From NCBI RefSeq assembly GCF_028372415.1, contig NC_092879.1, forward strand, positions 101,099,828-101,163,827: 64,000 nucleotides of DNA, read 5' to 3'. Of this stretch, positions 33,500-44,725 are shown piece by piece. This stretch comes from Notamacropus eugenii (Eukaryota; Chordata; Mammalia; Diprotodontia; Macropodidae). The notes below the pieces were generated by a model. It ran no database searches, was not told the origin of the DNA, and saw nothing but the letters and a program-made list of their open reading frames with translations. The position numbers were made by a program, and so were the translations under genes. How positions within the stretch are numbered: position 1 is the stretch's first letter; each line of letters starts with the position of its first letter.

Positions 33500-33590
33500 C
33501 CTTTGACCTTGGGCAAGCTGCTTCCTCCCCACGAGACTCAGTTTCCTCTTTTGTTAAACTGAGAAAATAAAACTTGGATTAGTAAAGTAA
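33500..33590 (+). repeat. MIR-type SINE core
   Basis: 'ctttgaccttgggcaagctg' followed by 'ctcagtttcctcttttgtta' is the MIR core in plus orientation. A small CT-rich tandem (cccagt/ccagtgtccc) lies at 33,808-33,900. The rest up to 34,284 is unassigned. Confidence 0.8.
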
Positions 33591-34284
33591 CAGCAGGGAC
33601 CCAGGGGAATTCCAATAGTAGGTAATGGGGTGGCTGCTACAGCTGCTAGAAGCAACCACCAGGCCTTGGATGTGAGGAAGATCCAAGCCTGGGGTGGGAA
33701 GAGCTGGCCCCCACTGACCTTCCAACCTTTCCCTCTCAAGTAGCCCCCTGACCTGGCTCTTCTCGGACAGTGTCCAGCCAATCTTCCCAGTTTCTCACTA
33801 ACTTCAGCCCTCTCCCAGTATCCCCCAGCCCTGCCCTTCCCCCTCCCTCCTCCAGTGTCCCCCCCAGTCCTGTCCCTCCCCACTCCAGTGTCCCCACAGT
33901 TTCTTCCTTCCTTGGAATCTGGCTTTTTAGCTTTTCAGGGCCCTGCCCCTTTCAGCCCAGTGGTGTGGCTTTACCTCCCTTGCCCAGGCTCTAGACCATG
34001 GTGCCAAGATCTATTTCTGGGCTTCCTGTAAGTGAGGACAGATCAACAGACCCTGGACTTGGGGCCTGGTGGTTGGCAGTGATTCCCTACCTCCTTCCAT
34101 TCCCTAGCCCTGGCCCCAAGGAGTTGAGGTGGCCTCTGGAGAAGGGTGGGGGTATCCCCTGGGCTCCAGCTCTCTCTGGGTAATCAGGCCTGGGAGGCTA
34201 GGAGTGGACCACTTCCTAGGTTTATGGGCCCCAGGAAGAGAGACAGGCAATTAGACCCCCAACTGGCCACTGACAAACAAGGGT

Positions 34285-34655
34285 ATACCCCTCCCCCTTC
34301 CTCTCTGCCCCTCCCCCTTCCTTTCTGCCCCTTCTCCTTCCTCTCTGCCCCTCCCTCTTCCTCTCTGCCTCCCTTCCTTCCTCTCTACCTCCTTCCCCTT
34401 CCTCTCTGTCTCCTTCCTTTCTGCCCCTTCCCCTTCCTCTCTGCCCCTCCCCCTTCCTCTCTGCCTCCTTCCCCTTCCTCTCTGTCCCCTTCCTTTCCGC
34501 CCCTCCCCCTTCCTCTCTGCCTCCCTCCCTTCCTCTCTACCTCCTTCCCCTTCCTCTCTGTCCCCTTCCTCTCTGCCCCTTCCCCTTCCTCTCTACCTCC
34601 TTTCCCCTTCTTCTCTGCCCCTCCCCCTCCCCTTCTTCTCTGTTCCCTCCTCCTC
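34285..34655 (+). repeat. CT-rich minisatellite with a 152-bp higher-order repeat
   Basis: Basic units of about 15-20 bp (CTTCCTCTCTGCCCCTCCCC and variants with CTACCTCC or CTGTCTCC) repeat about 20 times. A set of variant units starting at 34,367 recurs in the same order at 34,519, giving a period of 152 bp. The 182-residue Pro/Leu/Ser frame over it is a repeat artefact. Confidence 0.9.
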
Positions 34656-34849
34656 CTTCAATGTGCACCCCTGTTTGGCTTGCTGGGGAAGTGAAGGGAA
34701 GGACATGCCTCCTGCTCAGGAAGGACCAAGCCCTCCATGGAGATCTTCCTGAAAGCTGCCTCCCAGACTCCTGCTTCGATCTTCAGTGGAAGAGATTAAA
34801 AACAACTGAGGTCCTGGGTATGAAGAGGACGCTGGCTCTGGCCCTTCCC

Positions 34850-34960
34850 TAGCTGTGTGTCCTTGGACAAATTTCTTTCCCTCTCTGAGCCTCAGTTTCC
34901 TGTTCAGTAAAATATGAAGGGGTTGGAATAAGATAATCTCTAAGGTTCCTTTTCGCATGA
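34850..34960 (+). repeat. MIR-type SINE
   Basis: 'gtgtgtccttggacaaattt', 'gagcctcagtttcctgttca' and 'aagataatctctaaggttcc' are in MIR order, plus orientation. Confidence 0.85.
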
Positions 34961-35094
34961 AATCCTATGTGTGAATGTGCTGCCTTCCAAGGAATGTGTC
35001 TTGGCCTGAGGCCAGAGAGTCCTTTGTGGTAGAGGGTGGAGGAGGGGCAATGGAGTTTCTCCTCTGACTCCCATCCCGAGTCTCCCCTCCGGCC

Positions 35095-35245
35095 TTCTCC
35101 TCCCTTCAGGGCCTCTCTCTCTGTCTCTCCCTCTCCCTCCCTCCCTCTCTCTCCCTCCTTCCCTCCTTCTTCCTCCCTCCCTCCCTCTCTTTCCCTCCCT
35201 CCCCCCCTTCTCTCTGTCTCTGTCTCTCTCCCTCCCCTTGGGGCC
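35095..35245 (+). repeat. Polypyrimidine tract (CCCTCTCT-type)
   Basis: About 150 bases of C/T only, apart from a few G in 'ctgtctctgtctct'. The opposite-strand Glu/Arg/Gly frame is an artefact. Confidence 0.9.
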
Positions 35246-35264
35246 TCTTTCCTAGCTGTCATGG

Positions 35265-35560
35265 GTCCATAGAATTTTAGGATTGCTAACTGGAAAGGCC
35301 TTTGAAGGCCATCCAATCCAAACTGGCCATTTTATAAAACAGGAAACTGAGACCCTGGGAGGTGAGTGACTGGCCCAAGCTCCCCCGAACGATCGCTGCT
35401 CTACCGATGAAAGAGACTTAAAGATCAGATCACCTCTTCTAATCCCATCCTTTTACCGGGAAGGAAACCAAGGTCCAGATAGCAGAAGGTACTTAACTGA
35501 GGCCCATAGTTATAAAGAGTCAGCGCCTGAACTGGTCCCTTGGGCCTTGGACTCAATCCC
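35265..35560 (-). repeat. Two CORE-SINE (THER-type) tails
   Basis: 'tttataaaacaggaaactga' (35,330-35,350) and 'aaggaaaccaaggtccagat' (35,460-35,480) with 'agagacttaaagatcagatc' mark two minus-oriented tails in tandem. Confidence 0.65.
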
Positions 35561-35749
35561 AGAGCTCTGGGGTGTCAGGCTCTGCTCATGTCCCCTTTCC
35601 TTGGAGTCTGAATGGTGTGTGGGAGGGCTGGGATGACAAGTAGAACCCTCCTCTTAAGAGCCAGCGCATTCACTGGGAGTACAAGCCTGAAAGGGGAGGA
35701 GTTTCTCTCAGTCCTGACCCTCAAGAAGCTCTTCGAGCACCACCCCCCC

Positions 35750-35784
35750 ATTAGAGGCTTTTTCAGCTTCGGGAGGCCTCTAAT
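35750..35784. other. Perfect 9-bp inverted repeat (17-base loop)
   Basis: ATTAGAGGC (35,750-35,758) and GCCTCTAAT (35,776-35,784) are exact complements. They lie in unique DNA that also has CATTCCATTGTGG downstream. No repeat family is recognised. Confidence 0.6.
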
Positions 35785-36439
35785 TTCTGCTCCCCAACAG
35801 GATTGGAAGCAGAATTCTTCCAAAAGCTCAAGGTCTCCAGTGAATGGAAACCACTTTTCATTCCATTGTGGACTCCCCACAAGTTCCATTCCTCAGTTTA
35901 CCACAGGGTGTCATGGAAATGAGCAGACTGCAGTCGTCATGAGCCCCCATCCCAGTTCAGCCAAGAAGGCACCTCTCATCGTCACCCAGGCCTAGAGCAA
36001 GACTAGAATGAACAGCCTCTGCAGTCCCCTTCCCCCTCTCTCTTCCTCAGGGGACTCAGTTTCTGCTCTTCCTCTCCCCTTCTAGTCAGGCCCACCAGCC
36101 AGCTTGGGTAAGAGAGGGAAGGTGGAAGGCTGGACCCCAGGAGCCCTGCGGGGAGTGAGGTCATCAGGGCTGCTGTTCCCCTCTGCCTCTCGGGCCAGCC
36201 TGGCATCCTGGGCTGCCTGCCAAGAGTTTGGAGAGAGGGGATGAGAGGAAGGAGCCCAAGTTGTCAAAAATCTTTTGTCTCTCCTCCTGTATAGCACTTT
36301 ATGTGCTCACCCCCAGAGAACCATCTCTAATAATAAAGTAGTTTTGTTTTATTTTTCCAAAAGAGATGAGAAAGGCAATCCACCAAAGGGAGCAACGCTT
36401 TCAAAACGCTGGATGATGCTTGTGGACCCCAGCTCTCTA

Positions 36440-36870
36440 CTTTCTCTTCTGGGGAATTTTGCACCATTCACTTTGGGCTTTCTATTTCCTTCGTTGGAAT
36501 TGTGGCCGTTGTTTCAACTTCCTTCATTCTGCATTCATTTGTGTAAGTCTTTTCCTGCCCTTGGTATTCACTATGTTTGTTATTTCTTAGGCCAGTGAGA
36601 CGCCATTCCATCTTTTTAACTGTTCCCCAATAGATGGACATTCACTGTGTCCAGTTCTTTGCTCCCCACCAAGAGTGCTGCTAGCAATACGCTGATGTAT
36701 ATGGGAACTTTCTTTTGGTCAATGACCTCCTGGGAGTATATGCCTGGCAGTGAGATCTCTGGGTCAAAGGGCTTTGATGAATATAATAGTCACTTTCTCC
36801 CTATAATTCCCAAAGGTTTTCCATAATGCTTGGAGCAATTCACAGGTGATTGAAGCTAAATTCCCTCCAT
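36440..36870 (-). repeat. Old L1 3'-region fragment
   Basis: 'aactgttccccaatagatgg', 'agttctttgctccccaccaa', 'gagtatatgcctggcagtga' and 'gatctctgggtcaaagggct' follow the antisense order of mammalian L1 3' sequence. The copy is diverged. Confidence 0.7.
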
Positions 36871-36989
36871 CTGCCTCTCTCTAAACCCCTCCCTCAGCTA
36901 CTCCTCAGTGGCCCTAGCTCCTGATTTGGGATAGACAGGATAGCTCCTCCTTCAACACCCTGGTACCTCAGGTCAACCTTCAGTTGTTT

Positions 36990-37740
36990 ACTCTTTTAAA
37001 AAAAATTTTTTAAATGTATTTTAAACTTAAATTTTCAAACTTAAACACAAAATAAGAAAATTTTTTAAAAAGGCATTTCCATGTGCACAGCAGAACATAA
37101 GAGAGGATTCAAATATAAAGCAATAAATTTCCATTTCAAGAAAGCCTATATAATAATTACTCCACATTGTGTTCTGAGCTGTCCATCTTTCCTTTGCTTC
37201 CTTGGGAGTTTTCTTTTGTTTTCTGCCGGGCACTTTTTATTATGTTCTTTTTTCTCCCTTCCTCCCACAGCAACTACAGTTAATCAAGGATACATATGTA
37301 TGTATAGAAAATCCACATACATATATACATACATATACTTACATATCTGTAATCAGACTCATATACAGACATATACATTTACGCACATCTATGTAACACT
37401 GTATCATATTTGTTTCTCTGAGGGCAGATAACATCTTCCTTGATGAGTCCAAGTCTTTCCGTATTTTTCCAAGTCTACTCACTCATCGTTCTCTACACCA
37501 CAGCAATGCTCCAACCTCATACTGTCTGGTTATTTTAAATAGTCTAAAACAGTATTGATGAATAAGGCTGACAGATAGTATGGTTTCCCTATTTTTCTCT
37601 TTTGATTAAATCTGCTTTAGCTTTAACTTCGTTTGAGATCATGATGACTACCCCTGCTTTTTCTCCCTAACAAATTCTACTCCTGATCTTTACACTGTTC
37701 ATATCTCTTATTTCCTACCCCTCCTGACTCCTCTTTTACT
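36990..37740 (-). repeat. L1 3'-end fragment
   Basis: The T/A-rich left end ('ttaaaaaaaattttttaaat') is the tail of a minus-strand L1. The interior has a CATA-rich microsatellite-like part (37,315-37,400). The right end has 'gatagtatggtttccctatt' and 'aactttcgtttgagatcatg'-like L1 ORF2-end phrases. Several rearranged pieces may be joined here. Confidence 0.65.
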
Positions 37741-38345
37741 TCTACCGACTACCTTGCCCTCTTATTCCTTAACCTACCCCCCGCCCAGAGATCCCTCCCT
37801 TATTCTCAGTTGTTTGCTCTTATAGCATCCACCTGGCAATGCTTAGGTACGCCACTAGAGTCACGGGGCAGGCTAGGGTGAGGGGGCTTTGGCACCAGGA
37901 GGCAGGTGGGGGCACCAGACTCTGCATAGAAATGGAGAACTGTCTCGTCAGGGACACTAGCTATGTCTCCTACCCCAAGTACCATTTCTTGAGGCTTCCA
38001 GAGTATTTTTAGGAAACTTCTGCCTATCCTAGGTTTGCCTTTGGCAGCCCTGGCCCCCTGAACCCCAATGTTTGGCCCTTTTCCTCCTGCCCTGGTGGAA
38101 CCTAGCTCCTCGGAGGTGAGAGCCCATGCTGGTAGGAACAAGGAGTTTATTAAATGAAGCCTTGAGACCTGCCTGCTCCAGAGTCCCATGGCTGGGCCTG
38201 AGTCTGGGCCTGGGTGGGGGGAGGGTTAGGGAGTGGAGGAGCACCCACAGAGTTCCATTTCCTTCTGCAAACAGTCTACAGATGGGGGAAGGTCAGCACC
38301 CTGGGCTCCAGCTCCATTTCCGCCTGCCTTCTGGCCTCAGCCTCT
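37741..38345. other. Unassigned unique DNA
   Basis: No gene or repeat is visible. Overlapping frames on both strands lack domains. Confidence 0.45.
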
Positions 38346-38497
38346 GGCCGTCTTTGTGTCTCTGCATCTCTGTCTCTGGCCATCTTTGTGTCTCTGCCTC
38401 TATCTCTGCATCTCTGTCTCTGGCCATCTTTGTGTCTCTGCCTCTATCTCTGCATCTCTGTCTCTGGCCGTCTTTGTGTCTCTGCATCTCTGTCTCT
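38346..38497 (+). repeat. Minisatellite with 32-44-44-32-bp unit pattern
   Basis: Units begin with GGCCRTCTTTGTGTCTCTG at 38,346, 38,378, 38,422 and 38,466. Outer units are 32 bp. The two inner ones carry an extra 12 bp (CCTCTATCTCTG). All three plus-strand frames stay open across it, which explains the long Ser/Leu/Val frames around 38,126-39,006. Confidence 0.95.
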
Positions 38498-38759
38498 GTG
38501 TCTTTGTCTCTGGACTCTGTGTTTCTTTGTCACAGTTCCAGTGTCAGGGTCATTCTCAGGCTCTTGCCTATTCTCCATTTTCTCTGTCTTTTCTCTTTGT
38601 CTCTGTTTCTGTGTCTCTGTCTCTCTGTTTCCATCTCTTTCTTTCCTTCTGTCCCAATCCCCTAAGTTTCTGTGATTCTGTCACCAGGATTCTCGGTTCC
38701 TGTCTCTGTATTGGAGGAATCTCTGCCTCTAACTTTGTCCTGCCCACCAGTCTTCTCTC

Positions 38760-38955
38760 CTCTCTGACTCTCTCTGCTCCAATGGTCCCTCCTTCCTTCC
38801 CTTCCTCATTCTCCTTCCCTACCTCCTTCCCTCCTTCTCTTTCCTCTCTCTGTCTTTCTCTCTCTCTCCCCTCCTCCTCCTCCATCACTCTCTCTCTCCC
38901 TCCCTCCTCTCCTAACTCAATCTCTCTCTTTCCTTCTTTCTTTCCCTCCCTGAGC
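38760..38955 (+). repeat. Polypyrimidine tract
   Basis: About 195 bases dominated by C/T in ctctc/cttcc units. Frames here are artefacts. Confidence 0.85.
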
Positions 38956-40179
38956 TCTGAGGCTGTTGTCAGGCAATTAAGGGGGAGGCCAGGCTGGGCT
39001 GGGTAAACACGGTACCAGCGGGATGTGAGGAATTCTGCTGCCATGGCTTTGTACAGGGGTGTGGGAGGGGGGAAAGGGAGGGGTGATTACAGAGCCCAGG
39101 GAAGGAGAGGAGACAGGACTGTCATCCCTTCTCCTTATGGGCTTCATTTTGCCAACATCAAGTGTCTGCCCAGTTGGAGAGAAGGAGCTGGCTCCCTGAG
39201 GGTCTTTGCCCAAACTCTCTCATCCATGCTCCTATCTCTGTCCACTGCCCCCCAGGATCAAGTTTATCTCAACACCTTTCCTGGGCCCAGGAGCTGATGC
39301 GAGGAAAGAAAGGTGCTAGGCCACAAACCTTGACAGCAAAGCTCTGGGGCTCTGCCCTGGGCAGGGGACATCTTGGTCTTGAAATAAGCCCTTAAGGAAA
39401 TGAGGAGCCCTGCTTCTTGCTCTATGGTTAATCCATTGGAGCCATCACTGCCTGTACCGGTTGAGTGGGAGAGAGAAGACCAGGCTCCCAGTCCTGGCCT
39501 TCTTTCTGTGCTCTCTGAATGCATGTGCCCCTTCCTGAGGTCAGTTTGTAACCCTCATCAGAGAGCTATCGAGTCACTGTGCTGCTGACCTCCCTCCTTC
39601 CAGCCGCATCCAGAGAGCAAAGACCTAAAGTAGCAGCAGTACCATTTTGAAGATGCCACCAGGTCCCCCACCCTGCACACCATCATTGAGGCCCGATGAG
39701 ACAGTTTCCAGCCCCCCACTATAGCGGGTGCTCTTTGACAGCCTCTCGCCCACACCAGTTTAATGCTCTGTAGCCAGAATGGGGAAGGAGCTTCTCTGAA
39801 CTTGAACCCAGTTCTCTTGGCTACAAGGTCATTCTACCACAGACCTTTACTGCATTAGGAAAGCCAGACTGAGATTAGACTGAAGGAAGAAGACCTTTCT
39901 TACTGTCAGTGACCAGGCCATTGATAAAGGGTAAGGGCCCCCTCTCAGGGCTGGCGAAGGGGGAGGGGCATAGTTTGCTTGGAGTCAAGGGGACAGAAAG
40001 TACCCTGGGTGAAATTGTGGGAACTGAAGGTGTAACTCCATCTTCTGATGGCATTGCAGCTAGGTAAAGGGAGGTAGGGAGCACGGAGGTGAGAGGCATT
40101 GACCTTGTTTTAGACGAACAGCTGGAAACAGCTGGCTAAACCATTGAGTGGCCTTCTTGTGGGCTCCTCCTCCGGTTTC
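38956..40179. other. Unassigned unique DNA
   Basis: A diverged SINE phrase ('cttgaacccagttctcttgg') lies near 39,800. Nothing else is recognised. Confidence 0.45.
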
Positions 40180-40455
40180 CCTGAGGTCTAGTCCTTGGAT
40201 CCCAGCTCAAATGCCACTATCTACAGGAAGCCTTTCTCAAGCTTCACAATGCTAGTGCTTTCCCTGTATTGATCATTTCCAGTGCTTTCTTCTGTGCCTT
40301 CTTTCTGCATCATTCCCACGTTCTCTCCCCCATTAGACTGGGAGCTTCTGGAGAACAAGGACAATCTTTTGCCTTTTGTTTTCTCTTTGTTTAGTACAGT
40401 GCTTGGCAGACACCTAGTAAGTGCTTAATAAATGTTTATTGGCTGACTGGTCTGT
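40180..40455 (+). repeat. L2 LINE 3' end
   Basis: It contains the canonical L2 3' order: 'caaatgccactatctacagg', 'aagcctttctcaagc', 'cccccattagactgggagct', 'agtacagtgcttggcagaca', 'gtgcttaataaatgtttatt'. It is well preserved and reaches the 3' terminus. Confidence 0.85.
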
Positions 40456-40529
40456 TGGCTTCATTGCTTCAGGGACCATTGAATCAGGGAGAAGGTATTC
40501 CAAGGAGCCTTGTTGTTTGCCTCCTTCAT

Positions 40530-40760
40530 GGCCCCTTTCTCTTCCTCCTCTACTCTCACTCCTCTGCTGTTTTTTCTTTCCATTTCCTTTCTTCTCTCCT
40601 CTCCTCTTGTCTCTCCTCTCCCTCCTTAGCCTTTTCCCTGCCTTTACCTCCTTTCTATCTCTCCTGCCCCTCTTCCTCTTCTCCTTTTCTACTTCCTCAC
40701 CTACTTCTCCCTCCTATTCCTTTCTTCTAGAGTTCCTTCTCTCTTTCTCTTCCTCTTTGG
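40530..40760 (+). repeat. Polypyrimidine tract
   Basis: CT-rich stretch with ttctc/ctcct units. Frames across it are composition artefacts. Confidence 0.85.
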
Positions 40761-41024
40761 AATTCTTCATTCAGCCGAATTTGTTGCGTTCAGGACACAG
40801 GTTTCATTAACACTTTCCTTTACTCTCAAATGCCACCAATGAATGACCTCACCAGTAAGCTCAGGGCTCCAGCTAATGGTCTTCTTGTCATCCTCAGACC
40901 TTTGACCTATGTGAAGCCTTGGGAGTGGTGTACACTCTCCTTGGAAATCTCTCCACCCTTGCTTTCTGGAAAATTAGACTGCTGGGGCACTCCTCCTTCT
41001 TGGCTTGATCCCCCTGCTTCCTTT

Positions 41025-41165
41025 GCCACTTCACTTTCCTCTCATCTCTCTCTTCTCTCCATTCCCTTTCTTCTCCCTCCTTCTCAACTCCTTTTCCCTC
41101 CTTCTCTCCTCCTCCTTCTCTTCTTCTCCCCCCACTCTCTCTTTCCTCTCTCTGTCTCAGCTCCT
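41025..41165 (+). repeat. Polypyrimidine tract
   Basis: About 140 bases of nearly pure C/T, ending in 'ctctctgtctcagctcctgg', which resembles but is not supported as a 3' splice site. Confidence 0.85.
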
Positions 41166-42019
41166 GGGCCTCCATGATTTCAGTTCTCCACTCTATGCCA
41201 ATGAGGGCTCAGTCCTTAGAGCATACATGGATTCACCTTTCCTGGTGGGTTTTGCAGGGCATGCCTGGATGTTCTCTGCCTGTTTCCAATCTAACATATG
41301 GAACTTTGGAGAACCAGGTTCTGGTCGTAATTGACCAAGGGACTGCTCCAGTGTGTTGACAAACTTCTGATTGGCCAGGGAGCTTTAAGGGGTGTTCGTT
41401 CAGTCAGGATTGAGTTGACATATGAAAGGGATGGCCTGCTAAGCTCTTACTATTTTTTCCTTTCTGCTGGAGAATGGAATGAGAAAGATAGTGAGCTGCC
41501 AAATAGTAGCTACATGTACCACTTCTGCTTCTTCTGTGTCTGCTGTTCTCTGATCTTCCACACACAAGTATCCTGAGATGCAATAACCTTGTAAACTTGG
41601 GAGATCCTGGAGTTCGAGCCAGAGATCCTAGAGGTGACCAGAATGGGCAACAGAGTTCACTGGAATGGCAGTGACCAACAACAGAGCAAGTGACTGCAGC
41701 TGGAGGTAAGAAGACTGAGGATGGCAGGGGACTCAGAAACTGTATTCCCTGATGATGGAGAGAAGTGCTGACTCAGCAGAAAGCAGACCTTCAGGAGGAC
41801 TCCAGGAAGGGAAAAGAGGACTCAAGGTCAAGACTTTGCCCTCCGTGTTCTCTACACATGGGCCTGACTCCTTTTGTACTTTAAATTTGAGCCTGGTCTA
41901 CCCTTATGTATGCAAGGGGTCAGTGAGCCCTGATATGGATGCATGGATTGTTTTCATAACTACTGTTACTTTACCTTTTCAGAAAATTCATTTCCTAAAA
42001 GTATTCTAATGGTTGATTG
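41166..42019. other. Unassigned DNA
   Basis: No gene supported. It may include more of the RTE element that becomes recognisable at 42,020, but I see no matching phrase. Confidence 0.4.
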
Positions 42020-42370
42020 ATAATGGGCTGGCCACGTGGTTCGAATGCCCAATGTATATTTGCCTAAAAGACTATTTTACAGAGAACTTGCACAGGGCAG
42101 GTGCTCACACAAAGGTCAGAAGAAGTGATACAAAGACACTCTTAAGGTCTCTCTGAAGAACTTTAGTATCAGTTATGAGACATGAGAAACACTGGCACAA
42201 GACCTCCAGCACGGCATGCCCACATCAAAGAACATGAGAGGCAGCCAATCTAGAGCCTTCTCCACCCCAAATGTTCATGAGGACCGTTTGTGCCAGACCC
42301 GTGGCAGAGCCTTTCATGCTCATGTTGGTCTGACCTCCGACATCATGATGACATTTCATTCCTCAAGTAC
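42020..42370 (+). repeat. RTE-type LINE, 3' end of ORF2
   Basis: In one frame 'ctggccacgtggttcgaatg' encodes A-G-H-V-V-R-M-P-N, followed by Y-L-P-K-R-L-F-Y-R-E-L. This matches the C-terminal region of vertebrate RTE ORF2 (G-H-V-x-R-M). Later phrases 'tccaccccaaatgttcatga' and 'gcagagcctttcatgctcat' fit the same element. Stops and a frameshift show it is dead. RTE-type machinery is the likely driver of the RTE-tailed SINEs nearby. Confidence 0.75.
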
Positions 42371-42379
42371 ACAACTAAC

Positions 42380-42640
42380 CTTATCCAGAAAATGGGGCTA
42401 ATATGTGACAGCATGGTTGGGAGAGTCAGATGAGATGCTTGTCAAGTGCTTAGCACAGTGCCTGGCACAGAGGGGGGCCTTTGAAAGGGTGAACTCTGAG
42501 GCTTATTGGGTTCCCAGGTCTATGCTAGACAGATGATGCAGAACATGTGGACCTTAAAGGGACCATGGGGCTCATCAAGGCCAAAACGCTCTCATTTTGT
42601 AGAAGGGGAAAACGAGGCCCCAAAGAGGTGGTAGTCAGTA
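42380..42640. repeat. MIR and THER-type tails
   Basis: 'ttatccagaaaatggggcta' to 'gtgcttagcacagtgcctgg' (42,380-42,475) is plus MIR. 'gaccttaaagggaccatggg' with 'gaaggggaaaacgaggcccc' (42,550-42,622) is a minus THER-type tail. Confidence 0.75.
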
Positions 42641-42900
42641 GTAGTCATAGTAGTAACGATACTAGCTAACTAGAACACTCTAAATCTACAGAGCTCTTTA
42701 CAAATGTTATCTCTTTGGGTCTTCAAAACAACCCTGGAAGGAAGGTACTGTTATTATCTCCATTTTATACTTGAGGAAACTGAGGTAGGCTGAGGTGAAG
42801 TGACTTGCCCAGGATCACACAGGTATTCGGTATCTGAGGATGGATTTGAACCCAGGGCTTCCTGACTCCAGGCCCAGCACTCTGTGCACTGTGGCACCAC
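42641..42900 (-). repeat. Near full-length MIR-type SINE
   Basis: 'gagctctttacaaatgttat', 'ccattttatacttgaggaaa', 'gaagtgacttgcccaggatc', 'ggatttgaacccagggcttc' and 'cagcactctgtgcactgtgg' occur in complete SINE order. Confidence 0.9.
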
Positions 42901-43059
42901 AGCTGTCATTTGAAACCCGGTCCTCTGACGCCAGTCTAGCGCTCTGGATTTCCACATGGCATGGACACGGTAGGGAAGAAGACAGATCCCAAGTGCTCCG
43001 GAAGCACCAAATGAGCAGAATGTGACACTGACCATCTGGAAATTCAGAGCTAACAGGTC

Positions 43060-43150
43060 TGCACTCAGAGGATGTGTGTGTGTGTTCATCCTTCATTGCC
43101 GAAGAAGACCATGCCATCAGAGAAATAATGACATGACTTGCACTTGACTT
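43060..43150 (-). repeat. RTE-tailed SINE fragment
   Basis: 'tgttcatccttcattgccga' then 'agaagaccatgccatcagag' and 'tgacatgacttgcacttgac' is the reverse complement of the 3' end seen at 46,080-46,165. It is the tail half of the same SINE family. Confidence 0.75.
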
Positions 43151-43189
43151 TGTTTTTTTTGCGTGAGAGAGGGAGGCAGTGAGGGAGTG

Positions 43190-43405
43190 CCCAGAGCACT
43201 GGGCCTGGAGTCAGGAAGCCCTGGGTTCAGATCCTACCTCAGACACCTAAAAGTTATATGACCCTGCCTCAGTTTCCTCATCTGTAAAGTGGGGCGAATA
43301 ATAGCTCCTACCTCTCAGAGTTGCTGTGAAGACCAAATGAGATCATCTTTATCCAAAGTATTTAATAAGGTTCCTGGCACATAGTAAGTATGTGTGTAAG
43401 TAAGT
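43190..43405 (+). repeat. Near full-length MIR-type SINE
   Basis: 'cactgggcctggagtcagga', 'ttcagatcctacctcagaca', 'cctcagtttcctcatctgta' and 'aaggttcctggcacatagta' are all present in order. It is the plus-strand counterpart of the copy at 42,641. A further MIR tail lies at 43,435-43,530. Confidence 0.9.
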
Positions 43406-43530
43406 AAATGTGAGTCCCCCTTCCCTTCCCCCGTGACTTTGGGCAAGGTACGTCTCTGGACCTCAGTTGCCTCCTCTAGAAAATGAAGGGTTGGATTAGG
43501 TGCTTTCCAAGATCCCTTCCAGATCCCTTC

Positions 43531-44509
43531 CATCCCGTACATGAAGAAGAGAAGGCCTCTGAAAGTATTCTCTAAGTGTCTAGTGGAGGGGCCTTCCACA
43601 TCTTGCCACTGGCCTCCACATCCCTTCCTCCTTCCCCTTACTTCTTCTGCCTTCTTGCTTTAGAGATCCCCAGTGACTGCCACCCCTTCCTACACAGCCA
43701 AGAAACTCTGGTTGCCATTTTGATGCTTTTTCATCTCTTTGTCTGATTGCTGTTTGGCCCGCTGCCTGAACTGGGAGAGACTTAGTACCTCTCTGGCTAG
43801 TAGTGCCCTTAGGGCCTAGTTCTGAGGCTCCAGAAAGAAGGAGTCTGTTGTGTTTTTGTGTGGCCTCTGGGGGCAGGGAAGGGGGCTGAATACTGTTGTC
43901 CTGGAGGGCCATCCTCGAGTCCAGGTGGTAGGGCTGGCCAAACATCTGAGCATCAGGCCTGAGCCAGGCCCCCAGAGTCCCTCACTGCCGGTCAGCGCCT
44001 CCGGTGTGCCTGGGTGTGGGGAAGCAGCCTCAGAGCAAACAAACAGAACAGCCTGACGACAGGAAGCAATTAGAGACCACCCGGCCTTGGCCACAGCTTG
44101 GGCGGAGGAGGAGAAGGAGACCTAAGCAGTGGCCTGAGAAACTCGGAGGGGAGAGGCCACAGAGAAGGCCACACTGGAGTGGAAGGGTAGGGAGAGTGAC
44201 TAAGACTAGGCCAAGGCAGGAGGAGGGGCTCTGCTATGGAAAAGGCCAACTGGGGGAGGATGTAGAGGAGGGAGCTCTTGAGGGCTGGTCAGCAGTGCTG
44301 GGTGAAGGGAGCTACAGTCACCCTATGCCTTGGGGTGCCAGGGATCTGCCCGGTTCCTTTCAGCCGTGATGGGGAAAAACTCCAGGCACAGCCCATACAA
44401 TCCAAGACTGATTCCTTTGTGGCCTGGAGAATCTGTTGTGGTATTGAGTCACAAGTACAGGCACGGATGGCAAAGTCCAAAAGCTTATTCACTCATTGGG
44501 CTTTTCCTC
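43531..44509. other. Unassigned unique DNA
   Basis: No supported gene. The 121-residue frames at 43,580-43,945 and 44,004-44,369 are on opposite strands, basic or mixed in composition, and carry no domain. Confidence 0.45.
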
Positions 44510-44725
44510 TCTAGATTTCCTCAGTTTTCTCCTTTGTAAAATGAAGGGGCTGCAAAAGATCTCGTTCAGCCTCACATTCTGAGACATTCTGAGGTGCAGC
44601 TTTCCCTCTCAACTCTAGCATTTTCCGTATTGAGATTTATTTGAGCCTCAGTTTCCTTCTTTGTAAAATAAGGAATTTTGACTGGATGACTTCCAAGGGC
44701 CTTCCTTTTCAGCTCCAAATCTGTG
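44510..44725 (+). repeat. Two MIR-type tails
   Basis: 'cagttttctcctttgtaaaa' (44,520) and 'gagcctcagtttccttcttt' with 'actggatgacttccaagggc' (44,643-44,702) are plus-oriented MIR tails in series. Confidence 0.75.

Noticed and set aside
34146..34694. A 182-residue Pro/Leu/Ser frame resembling a proline-rich protein
   Set aside because: It is encoded by the CT minisatellite and follows the unit period; there is no start or domain evidence.
38126..39006. Three overlapping frames of 153-257 residues
   Set aside because: All three frames are open across a stop-free CT-rich minisatellite and polypyrimidine tract, so they are composition artefacts.
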